Positions 43,958-55,800 of a stretch of 64,000 nt of DNA are shown piece after piece. How positions within the stretch are numbered: the first letter of the stretch is position 1; every line of letters begins with the position of its first letter. Origin of the DNA: Linnemannia hyalina. Lineage: Eukaryota > Mortierellomycota > Mortierellomycetes > Mortierellales > Mortierellaceae. The stretch is from NCBI GenBank assembly GCA_019671135.1, contig JAHRHY010000008.1, positions 496,001-560,000 on the forward strand, given 5' to 3'. The notes under the pieces were generated by a model that saw nothing but the letters and a program-made list of their open reading frames with translations, was not told where the DNA came from and did not search any database. The translations under genes were made by a program, and so were the position numbers.

Positions 43958-46900
43958 ATGAATCCTCCCTCACGACAGGACGAGGCGGATGCGTTCTTTG
44001 GGGCGATCGAATCACCAGACAACAGGGACAGCTCAAATCCAGTCTTGCCCTTTACTACTTCAACATCAGCTACTCTCAGTCCGTCCGCATCACCGTCTCG
44101 GCTACAACAACCTCAGGACTCTGAAGGGCAGTCTCCTACGTTGGACGACCTCTTGCAGCAGCCTACAACGACAACAACAACAACAACAACAGCAGCAACA
44201 ACAGCAACGTCGTCATTTTTAGGGCCTTCACCAACACAACCACCCCGAGAATCCTCGACTTCTCCACGGCCATTGTTCGGTGGATCTTCTGTCACCAGGG
44301 TGGCCTCACCACCCATGCTCCGTCAACAACCCGGGATGAGTCCTGCGATCCAGAAGGGACCCGTTTCGTTAGGACTTGCGCTTGGCGGATCTGGGTTCCG
44401 ACGGAAACCATTGTTCGAGCCCGAGGAGGAGGAGGAGGATGATAATGATCATCATTATGCAGGTGGTGGCGAGCACGATAAGAGTCGATCCTCGGCTATT
44501 CAGGAGTTGACGCGGTCAGGCGGCATTGACCAGGAAGACGGTGAAGCGCAACTGGATTCGCATGGACAGAGTCGGCAATGGAATGGTACTGACAATGGTG
44601 AGGATGGAGAGGAGGATGAAGAGGAGGACGCGGATTCGGAGACGCCGTTGCAGCCGCATGAACCTATCCGAGGACTCGAGTAAGTCAATTGCTACCTGAT
44701 TGTGGCAAAATGGATGGATACTTTCCTGGGAGAAAAAAATTATGGCTCGAGCTCATGATATTGCGTCAATTTGCTAACGCTCTCCTCCATGTCATTGCTT
44801 TATTGTCTGTGCGAAACTAAATAGGAGTCGACATGATTTCAACTTTTTTAAGAACAAGGCGCACCCGGAGAGCAACAGGACAAGGGCAAGTTCGTTCTTC
44901 AGTCGACTCGGCGTTGGATCTACTGCCTTGGGGAACAATCTCGGGATGGGCGGTCTTAACAGCGGTAACAGCAACAGCAGTGGGGGCATGAACAGCAGTG
45001 GCATGGCACCTTCTCCACGGTTAGGCATGGGACCCTTTGCGTCGGGAGCCAGGATTGGACAATCACGAATGCCTGGGAAGCTGTTCTTCCCCAGAGCTGT
45101 TCCTGGTCAGAGACATCATGGACTTAATTCAACGTCTAGCAGTAATACTGGCGGAGGCGTTGCTGGCGGATCTGGCTCTAGAGGCGGAGGTGTGGGTGGA
45201 CCAGGATCTGGAACCGGCGGTCAGGATGATGTAGATAGCCGTGTTAATGAGTCAGGGGCGCTTTCGAATGACCCTAGTCCGATTTACCCTGGCGGCATGA
45301 ACCCGTACCATGATGATGCTGTTGACTGGGTTGTTGAAGGAACCGGCATGCGTGTTGCTTACGACGATTTCACAACCATTGGTACGTTTTCTGCTCAGTT
45401 GTAGTTTCCCAATGGCTGGCAAGGTTTTTTGTTCCTATACTGCTGTTGCTTAACTAACGTCAATTGCATTTTTCAGATTGGATTCACGACTTTGCACAGG
45501 AGAGACAAAGGACGAGGAAATTGCATCGCCAACCAGGCGTTGCGGGCCAGATTGCGGTTATATACGACTGGGTTCAGGGATGGATTGTCGTGTTGGCTGT
45601 TGGAATCGCTGCTGGTATTGTTGCAGGTGGATCTGATATTGCGTCTCAATGGCTCGGAGATATCAAGGAGGGCTACTGTGATACCGCCTTTTATCTCAAC
45701 AGGAACTTTTGCTGCTGGGGACTCGATGGTAAGCACTCGAATCAATTGTTTTCTTTGCGGGAAAGTTTTAAGAAGACGCAATGCTTGAGCTTGACGCGCC
45801 CTTTTAATTTGATCCTCGAATAGAAACGGATACGTGCACGGAATGGGTTCCATGGAACAGCGCGACGTTTGTGGTCGGCTACATCTTTTACATCATGTTT
45901 GCGCTCATGTTCGCCACCACTGCCGCCTACCTCGTCAAAACATTTGCACCCTACGCTGAAGGATCAGGAATCCCAGAAGTGAAAACTATCCTGGGAGGCT
46001 TTGTTATTCGCCATTACCTCGGAGTGGAGACCTTGGTCATCAAGACTGTGACCCTGGTGCTCTCCACGGCTGCAGGACTGTCTCTCGGAAAGGAGGGTCC
46101 CCTACTACACATCAGCTGCTGTATCGGTAACATCTTGCCCAGGATATTCCCCAAATTCAAAAAGAACGAAGCCAAGATGCGCGAGATCCTGTCAGCGGCC
46201 GCATCGGCAGGTATCTCTGTCGCTTTTGGAGCTCCTATTGGAGGAGTTGTGTTCTCGCTGGAGGAGATGTCTTATTACTTTTCATCGGATACGATGTGGC
46301 ATTCGTTCTTTTGTGCGATGGCTGCGGCTGTGGCGTTGAAGTTGATGGATCCCTTCAGAACTGAGAAGCTGGTTGTTTTCCAGGTCTCGTATGATCGTGA
46401 TTGGCATGGGTTTGAGATGTTCTTCTACATGCTCCTCGGCATCCTCGGTGTAAGTCTTGTCACGTTTGTCGTTTGTCAAGATTGTTTGTCACTGCATGCA
46501 TGCTTACACATTTCGTTTGATGTTTGAATAATAGGGCTTGTGGGGCGCGTTCTTTATTAGGATGAACTTGCGACTGGCTGCGTTCCGCAAAACGTCGTGG
46601 CTGAGGATCTTTCCTATCTATGAGGTCTTTGCAGTCTGTCTCTTGACTGCCGTCGTTGGATACCTGAACATCTTCACTCGGTACGCAACAAGATGTACAA
46701 ATGTAAACTATCAATGTCAGCAGTGAAAGTACGCATTATGCTAACGACATTTACATTCTACCCTTGTGTTGTCTTGTTAGTGTGCAGTCACCAGAGTTGC
46801 TTGCGAATTTGTTCCGCGAGTGTGATGGCGGTGCCGGAAACTACCATGGTCTTTGCGAGTAAGGCCCTTTGTCTACTGATCAAAAACTGATATCTGCGCC

Positions 46901-48152
46901 GACTAATTATTCTGATCACTAATCCAAATGGTTTCACTATCCACATGATCTACGCAGTGAGGGAGGTGTGGCCATGAAAGTGTTTTCACTTTTGACAGCC
47001 AGCGGCATAAAGGGAATCCTTACAATCTTGACCTTTGGCCTAGCGATCCCCGCAGGAATCTTTATGCCCTCAATGGTCATTGGCGCGCTATTTGGTCGAG
47101 CGTTGGGTATGATTGTTCAAGCCTGGCAAACAAACCATCCTGGATTCTGGATGTTTGCATCGTGTCTTCCGGATGTCCCCTGTGTCACCCCGGGGTCTTA
47201 TGCAATGGTCGGCGCGGCCGCTTTCATGGGCGGTGTTACTCGGATGACGGTTTCGTTGGTTATTATCATGTTTGAGTTGACGGGTGCTCTAACCTATGTC
47301 CTTCCCATCATGATCGTCGGTACGTTTCCCTCTTCACCTCGCCTTACCTCTGCCCTTTTTGTTCCTAATCGCGGGGGATTGTACCTTACTAATATTTTGA
47401 ATATGTGCATTCTATGGATGATAGTGATGACGAGCAAGTGGGTGGGAGACGCGTTCGGGAAAGAAGGCATATTCGACGGAATCATCCTCCTCTGCGGATA
47501 CCCTTTCCTGGGCGACAAGGAAGAATACAAACTCAACACAATGGCATCCCAAGTCATGACGCCCGTCGAAGACCTCGTCGTCGTCACCGCCACCGGCAAC
47601 ACCCTTGACTCCCTCGACAATCTCCTCCACGAGACCCATTACAAAGGCTACCCTGTCGTCAATTCTCTCCGGGATATGATGCTGGTCGGATATATCTCGA
47701 GGACAGAATTGAGGTATGCGATTGATGAAGCCAGGAGGAGGAATCTGCCGGGGAATACTCCTGCGGGCAATGTAGTCCCAATATTGGAGAACACGCCGGC
47801 GTTTATAGAGTTCCGGCTTTGGATGGATCAGACGCCGATTACTGTTAGTCATCGGTTCCCGATGGATCAGGTCATTGTCATCTTCCGCAAACTGGTACGT
47901 TTTCTTTTTTTTTTTTTTTTTTTTTTTTTGGCGCTTGAAACGTTTTTGTAGTATTGAAGCTTTTGGAGTGCACAGGGGTTGAACTAACATTATTTTTTTT
48001 GGGCATGTTTCTTTGTGTCTTGTTTCAAAAAATAGGGAGTGCGGTATGTGCTGTGTACGCAACATGGTCAGTTGTTGGGATTGATTACGAAGAAGGATGT
48101 GTTGAAACATTTGTCGTCGATTGAACATCCTGGCGAGCAAGAGTCTTCTTAG
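43958..48152 (+). CDS. CLC: CLC-family chloride/proton exchanger (ClC-3/Gef1 type)
   Basis: Nine exons: 43958-44679, 44825-45381, 45477-45728, 45824-46449, 46535-46680, 46781-46858, 46958-47319, 47425-47894 and 48036-48152; 1109 aa. Such proteins exchange Cl- for H+ in endosomal, Golgi or vacuolar membranes. The anion-path motifs are GSGIPE (557-562), GKEGP (599-603, gating Glu601), GIFMPS and a Tyr in TYVLPIM. FSLEEM places a Glu at 658, the proton-pathway glutamate found in exchangers and absent from plasma-membrane channels. Two CBS domains end the protein ([10 protein letters not shown]... and [20 protein letters not shown]). The first ~430 residues are a cytosolic low-complexity region (Thr, Gly/Ser, Asp/Glu runs), far longer than in yeast Gef1 or human ClC-5. 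Intron 8 holds a 23-base T run. Confidence 0.95.
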
Positions 48153-48199
48153 AAAAGAAAAAAATCAACATTTTTCAAGAATAACCATTTTTTTAGTTG

Positions 48200-48207
48200 T
48201 ATGTACA
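48200..48207 (-). promoter_or_regulatory. PUF-type element TGTACATA
   Basis: On the minus strand this matches the Pumilio consensus UGUANAUA. It lies 105-112 bases beyond the ALDH7 stop codon, in the 159-base gap between that gene and CLC. Function is inferred. Confidence 0.3.
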
Positions 48208-48311
48208 ATTGTTTTAATGCTTCTAAAGGGAGGGTGAATTATGCTGCATGGTAATGAAAAAAAAAGTAGTTGTTGTATCCTGAGAGCAAAAAAGCGAAAG
48301 ATTTTTTTTTT

Positions 48312-50306
48312 TTACTCAAACTTGATGCCCTGGGCGAGGGGAAGCTGTCCAGAGTAGTTGATGACACAGGTCGAGCGACGCATGTACTGCTTCCAGGCAT
48401 CAGAACCCGACTCACGTCCACCACCAGTCTCCTTCTCACCTCCAAAGGCACAACCAATCTCGGCACCGCTCGAGGGCAAGTTGATGTTGGCAATACCGCA
48501 GTCCGATCCGGAAGGACCGACCCACTTGAAGAGGTGCTCAGGGTTACGAGTGAACAACGAGGAAGAAAGACCCTGCTTGACAGAGTTGTTGAGCTCGATG
48601 GCGTGTTCAAGGTTCTTGATCTTCATGGTGTGCAAGATGGGGACAAAGATCTCGTTCTGGACAACCTCGGCGTCGGGGGAGATGGAGGTGATGGTAGGGA
48701 CGACAAAGTTTCCGGGACGGTCGTCGAGGACCTTTCCTCCGGTGAGGATCTTGCCGCCCTGGGCCTTGACGGCCTCAATTCCCTTGCGGTAGTGCTCAAC
48801 AGCGGCCTTGGTGTGGAGGGGTCCACAGAGGGTACCGGCCTCGAGGGGGTCGCCGATACGGATGGACTGGTAGGCCTTGACAAGCTTCTCAATGAACTCA
48901 TCGTGAATCTTCTCATGAAGCAACAGGCGTCTGGTAGTCGTGCATCTCTGGCCGGCAGTTCCAACAGCCGCAAACAAGACGGACCTCAATGCCAAATCCA
49001 GATCGGCGTCATCCATCACAACAATCGCATTGTTTCCTCCCAACTCGAGCAAAGACTTTCCGAACCGCTTGGCAACAGTCTCACCGACCTTACGTCCAAC
49101 AGCAGTGGAGCCGGTGAAGGAAAGGAGTTTGACACGTTCGTCATCGACCATGGATTGACCGACATCGGCACCACCGGCGACGAGAGAGCAGAGCTCGCCG
49201 GGGAGACCGTTCTTGACGAGGACCTTTTCGAGGATCTTTGTGACGGCGATGGAGGAGAGGTTTGTGGTGGGTGCGCCCTTCCAGACGACGGGGTTTCCGC
49301 AGACCAGGGCGATTGCCGAGTTCCAGCCTGTGGGAGGAGAGGAGTGAATAGAGGAAAATGGTTAGGGAGTGAAAGAGGATGATGTTAAGATGATGTTAGT
49401 TAATGCGGGACTCACGGGACAAATCGAAAGAGAATTCACGTATGCAAATGCCAAGAAAGAATCGAAGGACATACCATAGACGGCTACGGGGAAGTTGAAG
49501 GCAGAGATGACACCAACGGTACCAATAGGGTTCCACTGCTCAATCATAAAGTGACCAGGACGCTCTGAGGGGACAACCTGGCCGTTCAGGGTACGACCAA
49601 GACCAAGAGCGTAATCACAGATATCGATGTACTCCTGGACCTCGCCCTTACCCTCAGGGAGGATCTTTCCCATCTCGAGCGAGACGAGGGCTCCGAGGGG
49701 CTCAAGCTTGTCGTTGAGGGCATCACGCATCTGACGGACAATCTCCCCACGCTTGGGAGCGGGGGTCTCACGCCACATGACCTTGATGGCCTCCATCTTC
49801 TTCAACGTCTCGTCCAACTCTTGCACCGTGCCCTGTTGGAGGGATAAAGAAGGAAGGAAAGGAGTAAGATTAATATTCACACGCCTTCTTTTTATGAATC
49901 GCCGCAATACAAATAGCAAACAATCTCAATCCGAACAAAGGGAAGAGAACCTCCTTTGTACACAACTTGTTTAAAAACAACACAAGCAATGATCAAACAA
50001 ACAACAACACAAAGAAGAAAAGAAAAAAAAGAGAGAAAGACTTACGGTTTGGACACGGGCGATGACGGATCCGTCGGCAGGGTTGATCGAGTCAACAACG
50101 GGGCCAGAACCGCCCCACTTGCCGTTGAAGACACCCTTGTTCTCGAACTGGAGATCGAGCTGGTCAAAGATGGCCTTGTGCTTGGGGTTGATGGCGGTCG
50201 AGTAGTTGAGGATGGCCATGGGACGGATGGCCTTGGCACGGGAGGCGGCCGAGTGCAGCAGCGTGGCTCTGTTGAGCGAGAGGCGGTTCAAGAGCATGGA
50301 AGACAT
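48312..50306 (-). CDS. ALDH7A1: Mitochondrial ALDH7-family aldehyde dehydrogenase
   Basis: Three exons, 50046-50306, 49475-49832 and 48312-49327, give 544 aa. The family (antiquitin) oxidises alpha-aminoadipic semialdehyde in lysine/pipecolate breakdown and also other aldehydes with NAD+. The N-terminus ([20 protein letters not shown]...) is rich in Arg, Ser and Leu without acids, a good mitochondrial presequence. [40 protein letters not shown] and [11 protein letters not shown] (NAD-binding) match ALDH7A1. The catalytic pair is Glu301 (LLELGGNN) and Cys335 ([12 protein letters not shown]). [19 protein letters not shown] near the end is also family-typical. It converges with CLC. Fungi make lysine through aminoadipate, so a role in lysine turnover is reasonable but inferred. 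Confidence 0.95.
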
Positions 50307-52388
50307 TATGTTTTATGGGAATGAACAGAAAGGAGGATGAATGAGGAAAAAGAATGGAGATGAACGAAAGAGTGACTATAGACAGAAGAAGTGACGAAAG
50401 TGCGTCAAAAGTGGGAAGGGGAAGGAGAGGAAGAGTGGAGAGGATGGGGAAGGAATATAGAGAAAAGAAGAGAAAGAACAGAAAAAGGGGGGAACACTAT
50501 CGGCTTAAATAAGAGGGCGTGATGGTTGAGTGGGGAAGGAGGCGAGGTGCCCCCGGTCGAATTGTCCGTGGTCATCGTTCGTTCTCCTTTACCTGAACAT
50601 TCGACCAGGCACACTTTCTCTCTCTCTAACTCGTCCCAGTACGAGTCATTTCTCTCGTATCGTCACTCAACAGAGCGAAAGAGAGGGCTGACATCCCCCT
50701 TCTCCTCTCCTCCCCTCCATCCCCACTGTCCGGCCAAACTTAAAAGTGAAGATGTCAGACGAAATCGCCCGTGGGAAACTGCTAAAACGGGAAACCTCAA
50801 CTTTTCCACACTCTTACACGTACAAACAGTACCTACTCTCCTCTCTTCTCTCTCCTCTTGACATACCTACCCACTTCGTATCTCTTTTCCTTTCTTTTGT
50901 GCTCTCAAGCAGAAAAAAAAACACACGTACAGTACACAAAAAACGAATCAGGGCCAGGCCAGAACGAACACAGAGAGTACACAAGGCTGGCACATATGTT
51001 TTTCTTATGTATCCCAACAGAAACTGTAAAGGATTGCTACGCTGTTTTTACAAACAGCAGGCAACAACTCGGGATCCATAGGAAACGAATGAGCAAAACC
51101 CCCTTCCACAAGTGAGTCACTTTCACTTTCCCTCTCGTTCGTTTCTTTCCTACCATTGTTTTTTTCTTTGTTTAGCTCCATTCCCTCCACTTCTCTTCCT
51201 TCATTCTTCTTCTTGTAATATTACTTCACCATCCCTTCGTTTTGGATACACACGCGTACTGCTCCTTGAAGCGTTATATACCTCTACGACCAAGCCCCTA
51301 AGGACAGTATACGCGACAGCAGGGGGACGTGTTGATCGTATACAGAAGCAAGAAATATGATGACTGATCACTGATCACTGATCCGCTGTTGGAAGTTGAA
51401 TATGATCAACGATCTTTGTTTTATCATTGCCAGATGAAGAAAAGGGGGGTGAGTGACAAGAAAAAGGAGCAGAGGCGCGAACACAGGCACACTCTGCAGA
51501 CTGATTCTCTTCATGTATTCTTCACATGAGAAAAAAAGGGTCGCAGCATGCACTGCACTCAGGCCCAAAGACAATAGATGGCGATCTCCTCTTCCCTCTT
51601 CTTCTCCCTTTCGCCCTCTGGACGTTGCTTGTCAACCAGAGCCTTGCAAACAACGACCCCAAGACATAAGATACTACTCGAAATTGGAGAGAAATGAGTT
51701 TGGATTCTCATCTGTGATTGGCTTAGAAGACAGACGCCCACGCTGGTGCCTTTGTTCCTGGTCGTCATCCAATCATATCCGCCTTGGTCACGTTCTGCTT
51801 TATTTCCTTCTGGCTACTTATCTTCCGTTTTCAGGGCAGAACGAGAACATGGGGGGTAGGACAGAAGATACACATAGACCTCGGAAAGTAACAAGAAACG
51901 GATAACGACCACTCCAGTTCATAAAAATAGCAAAGCAAGGGCAGTAAAGAAAAGAAAGAATACGAATGAAAATAAAAGGTAGAAATCAAATCAAAAGTTA
52001 GCGTATGGTAGTAGAGGGCACCAGTGGAAGTGGGGGACACAGAGGGATCGAAAAATAAAATAATAAGGGCCGTGTGAGTGTGTGTTTGAACTTTGAAGAG
52101 AGGTGGCACATGGTTAAGAATGCAGAAGTAGGGACGAGAGACGCGCGCCAATGTGTGTCTTCTGAGAGAGGAGGAGCCAAGGAAGATGAGAAGAGAGAGA
52201 GAGAGAGAGCGGGAAAAGGTCTCTTTTCCCTTGTGTTCTCCCATCCCATCTGTTTTACTGCTCTCAAAGACAGCAGGAAACGGCTGACAATCGATGATGT
52301 TGTTTGTTTGTAAGAGGAGGGAAGAGGTGTGGTATGCTTGCATTGCATTGTGTTGTCCCAGGCCTGAGACCGACAGCACTTTTTCACT

Positions 52389-52431
<43 letters not shown>

Positions 52432-52873
52432 CTCTCTCTCTCCCCCCCTCTGTCCATCCCTTCCACGCGTGGCCGCATCTTCTTTGTATCATCGCTGTCT
52501 CTCTCCAGCATCATCGCACTAACACAAGTCCGTGTTTGTCAATGTCTACTCTGTCCAATCCCATCTCATCCACACTACGAGCAAAGGGCAAACAAGCCCA
52601 ACTCTATTCCTTTCCGACTGATGGCTCTCGTTTCTTTACTTTTTTTCTTGGTCCTCCCTTCCCACCCTTCCCTTCTTTTTTCCCTTCTTTCTTCCTCTCT
52701 CTCTCTTCTTCTCTTCTTCTCTTCTTCGCCATCATCATCTTCTCCATCCCTCCTCCTCCTTGTTCTTCCATCTACCTCACTCTCTTGTACCACCCTCTCT
52801 TCATCCCTTCCTCATCACCAACCAACAAAAACCCAACACCCAAGAGGAACACACCCGAGCAAAACACACAAGT
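50307..52873. other. 2.6 kb divergent intergenic region, ALDH7 / PPS1
   Basis: No gene called. It contains a heptamer repeat CTGATCA at about 51363-51383, a (TG)n microsatellite at about 52391-52428 with (TC)n beside it, and CT-rich leader DNA before PPS1. A frame at 51453-51905 (150 codons) is open but lacks any recognised domain or an informative splice site. Confidence 0.45.
52391..52428 (+). repeat. (TG)n microsatellite
   Basis: About 18-19 uninterrupted TG units with a pyrimidine repeat (TC)n directly after it, about 450 bp upstream of the PPS1 start. Confidence 0.85.
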
Positions 52874-55800
52874 ATGGTCGCAACGGCCATCCTCTCACCA
52901 CCTCCACAAGGCAATGGTCACCTCGGAAGCGACGACTCTAGAATGGACACCACCACTACAACAGACTCAGTTGTCGATACACCCACAGTGCAGCCCCTAG
53001 CGGCATACCCATTGGTGAACTCACAACCCCCGGTGCGCGCCATTGATGGTCACCAGCTGTTCCAGCTCCACCAAAAGTTTGTTACAACGCCGTTGCCCAC
53101 AAAGGCCATGTTCCCCTGGCTCCACGGCGTTGACGGCACAAGCAATCCCCAGAACTACTTCTTTGGCATCCAACACCAACATTATGCTGGCTGTGCCGCC
53201 ACAGGAGGAGTCGACATAACAGACAACAACAACAACCCTGCCACAGCAACTGCAACGACGCCTCAACTCCCTTTGCCAGAACACCGTGGGCTGATGTTTG
53301 TTCATGCAAACGAACTCGACCTCGGCCGCCTCGTGGGCTCAGTCAGCCCTTCAGAGATCCTTCAACCGGTTCCGCCCACCCCTCAATCGTCCCCTGCCTC
53401 CCCTTCCCTCGTCTCTCCTCCCGCCTCTTCCAATGTTGAATACTCGAATGGAAGCACCAACAACACCGATACTAACGGTTCATATGACAACAACACCAAC
53501 ACCAACGGTTCATATGACATCAACAACCACCCACAACTTCTTCATCAACACACAGCCGCCCCTGCTACTTCGATAACTCATGGCGACATAACAACCATAT
53601 CAAATACCGACTGGGCCGACATCTCAGACGACCTAGCCAGTTCCGCCCTCTCGTCCTCGTCCCTCCCCTCTACCACATCCTCGTCATTCAACAACAATAC
53701 CATCGGCAGCAGCAATGGTGCGACCACAGGAACAGGAGGTGGCAACGGCGGTGCATTCGACTCTTCTTCGACTTCGTCTTCCTCGTCTGTTACATCTCAC
53801 CCTCTCGCCAGGAAACTCCAAAGCTCGTTCATGCACTCGCTGAGCGAGGGGATCAACATTCGAAACTTTAAGATTCAAGTCCCTCGCTATGCCCTCCTGT
53901 CGGACCTGATCATCTATGCCAAGGACGGCGAACAAGATATCTATATCTTGGAACTCGCAAAACAGATCTCGACCGCCCAGGAAGAGGTCTTCAGGGCAAT
54001 GAAGGAACAGTACCCCCAGATGGCACTCGAATCCCGACGACAGACCTTTATCCTCACAGGTAAGAAAGGCTTTCTTTTGATTGATATGATTAGAAAAGGG
54101 GTTGTGATGTCTTGGAAGGGTGGTTGGCTGGATGAAGAACACGACACGACTATTTCCATCGGCAATGCAATGCATAACCATCACAGGCACACGCACATGT
54201 ACACGCGCACTTGGACAAGGGAGAGAAAAACCGCCGTATTTTTTGTTCTTTTGCGAAATGAACAACGAAGAGGACAGGAGGATCAAAAGGTGATAAGGAA
54301 AGGCACGATATTCAAGCGTCTCTCTCTACTTTCCTTCCTCCAAAATAAAATTGTCGGGAAGAAAAAAGACCAGAAAACGCAACGACGACAGAGACGAGGG
54401 CGTAAACAAAGTGGGAGAAAAGCGTGCTAAAGGAGGATGGGCCAGGGGAGGGGAAAGACATGAGGTGTCACACAGAACAGACAGCATGCATGAATCCAAA
54501 GGGGGGAGAAAGGAAAGCGAGAACAAACGAACAAACAAACAAAACAACAAACCAAATGAGCGAAAAAGAAAAAAAGCGAAAAGAGATTAACCAAGGCAAA
54601 CCATAACATGGCTCGCCGTTGTCATCTCCCTTCCCCGCTCTCCCTCTTCATGCTGTTCATATATATCGCGTAATAATCGCAACTCGTTCTAAATTACTGC
54701 TAAAATCAAATGGTGGTGATTAGATTCGTTCGCGGCATTCGAAGCGAAGTACCCCGAGCTGGTCGCGATCTCCAGCAGTGGCCACAACTGCAAGAACAAG
54801 GTCGACTTTTGGGAGCAAGAACGCGAGCAAATGTCCCTCCTCACACGCGGCTCCGAGATTGCGCCTGGCATCTGGGTAAGTTTCCTTTTTTCTCTTTCTT
54901 TGCTCGGTGTCTTTCTTATCGACTTTTGGATCACTGCCGCACGGTAACCCAAACGGAAAATAATAATCTCCCTTCTTCAGCAATGACACGCGGTCAGAAA
55001 TCCAACCCACGGACTGCAATCGACGGATAACGCTTCCTTTTTTTTCCTACTTTGCTTCTAAATGGCATTTTTTTGTCCAACCCACGATTGTGAGCAGCAG
55101 CAGTAGCAGGTGTTGAGAGAGAGAGAGAGAGAGAGAGAGTCGAAGCGAACACAAAAGGGGGGGGGGGGAAGGAACAACAACAAATACTCGCACGCCCACG
55201 CCGCAAACGCATGGCAGCCAATGAGCACTGACACGCGACAACCAACGACGCCCAAAAAAAATACTACGCGCACGAACCGTTACAAAAATAACTGACACCA
55301 ATTTTACCCCTACATATTCATAGCTGGGAAACAGTTCGGATGTGCCTCAACAGAACAACGCCAACAACAACGCGTCCGCCCTCGCTACGCCCGTCACCCC
55401 GGGTTCCTCTTTTCAATCCTACTTTTTCTCGTCATCCTCGGCCTCGTCGACTATACCAAACGCGACTTCTTTGGCTAACAGCAACAACAACAACAATAAC
55501 AACAAGTCGACAGCTATACCCACGACACCACCGCCCGAGACAACCAACGACTATTACCCACCCCTCACCCCACCTTCCTTCAGCGACCAAACCAACTTCC
55601 ACCCTTCCATCTGTGTCGAATGTCGGTCTGGCGCCAACGCGCCTACTACTTTTACGCTGGACCGGATCAAGAGCAATGTTGCCTGCACCCCTGCGCCGCT
55701 CTCGTTCAAGGAGATATTCCATCTGGAATGTGGTGGTTCTTTGACTGCTGGAAGTAACCCGGAGGCCTTCCCGCCCTCGACATCGTCTCTCTCGAACTTT

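Noticed and set aside
51453..51905. 150-codon plus-strand frame
   Set aside because: No domain, no start or splice context of note, and part of the minus strand is open too.
52294..52941. 215-codon plus-strand frame and its overlapping partner at 52392-53000
   Set aside because: They translate the TG and TC microsatellites and the CT-rich PPS1 leader.
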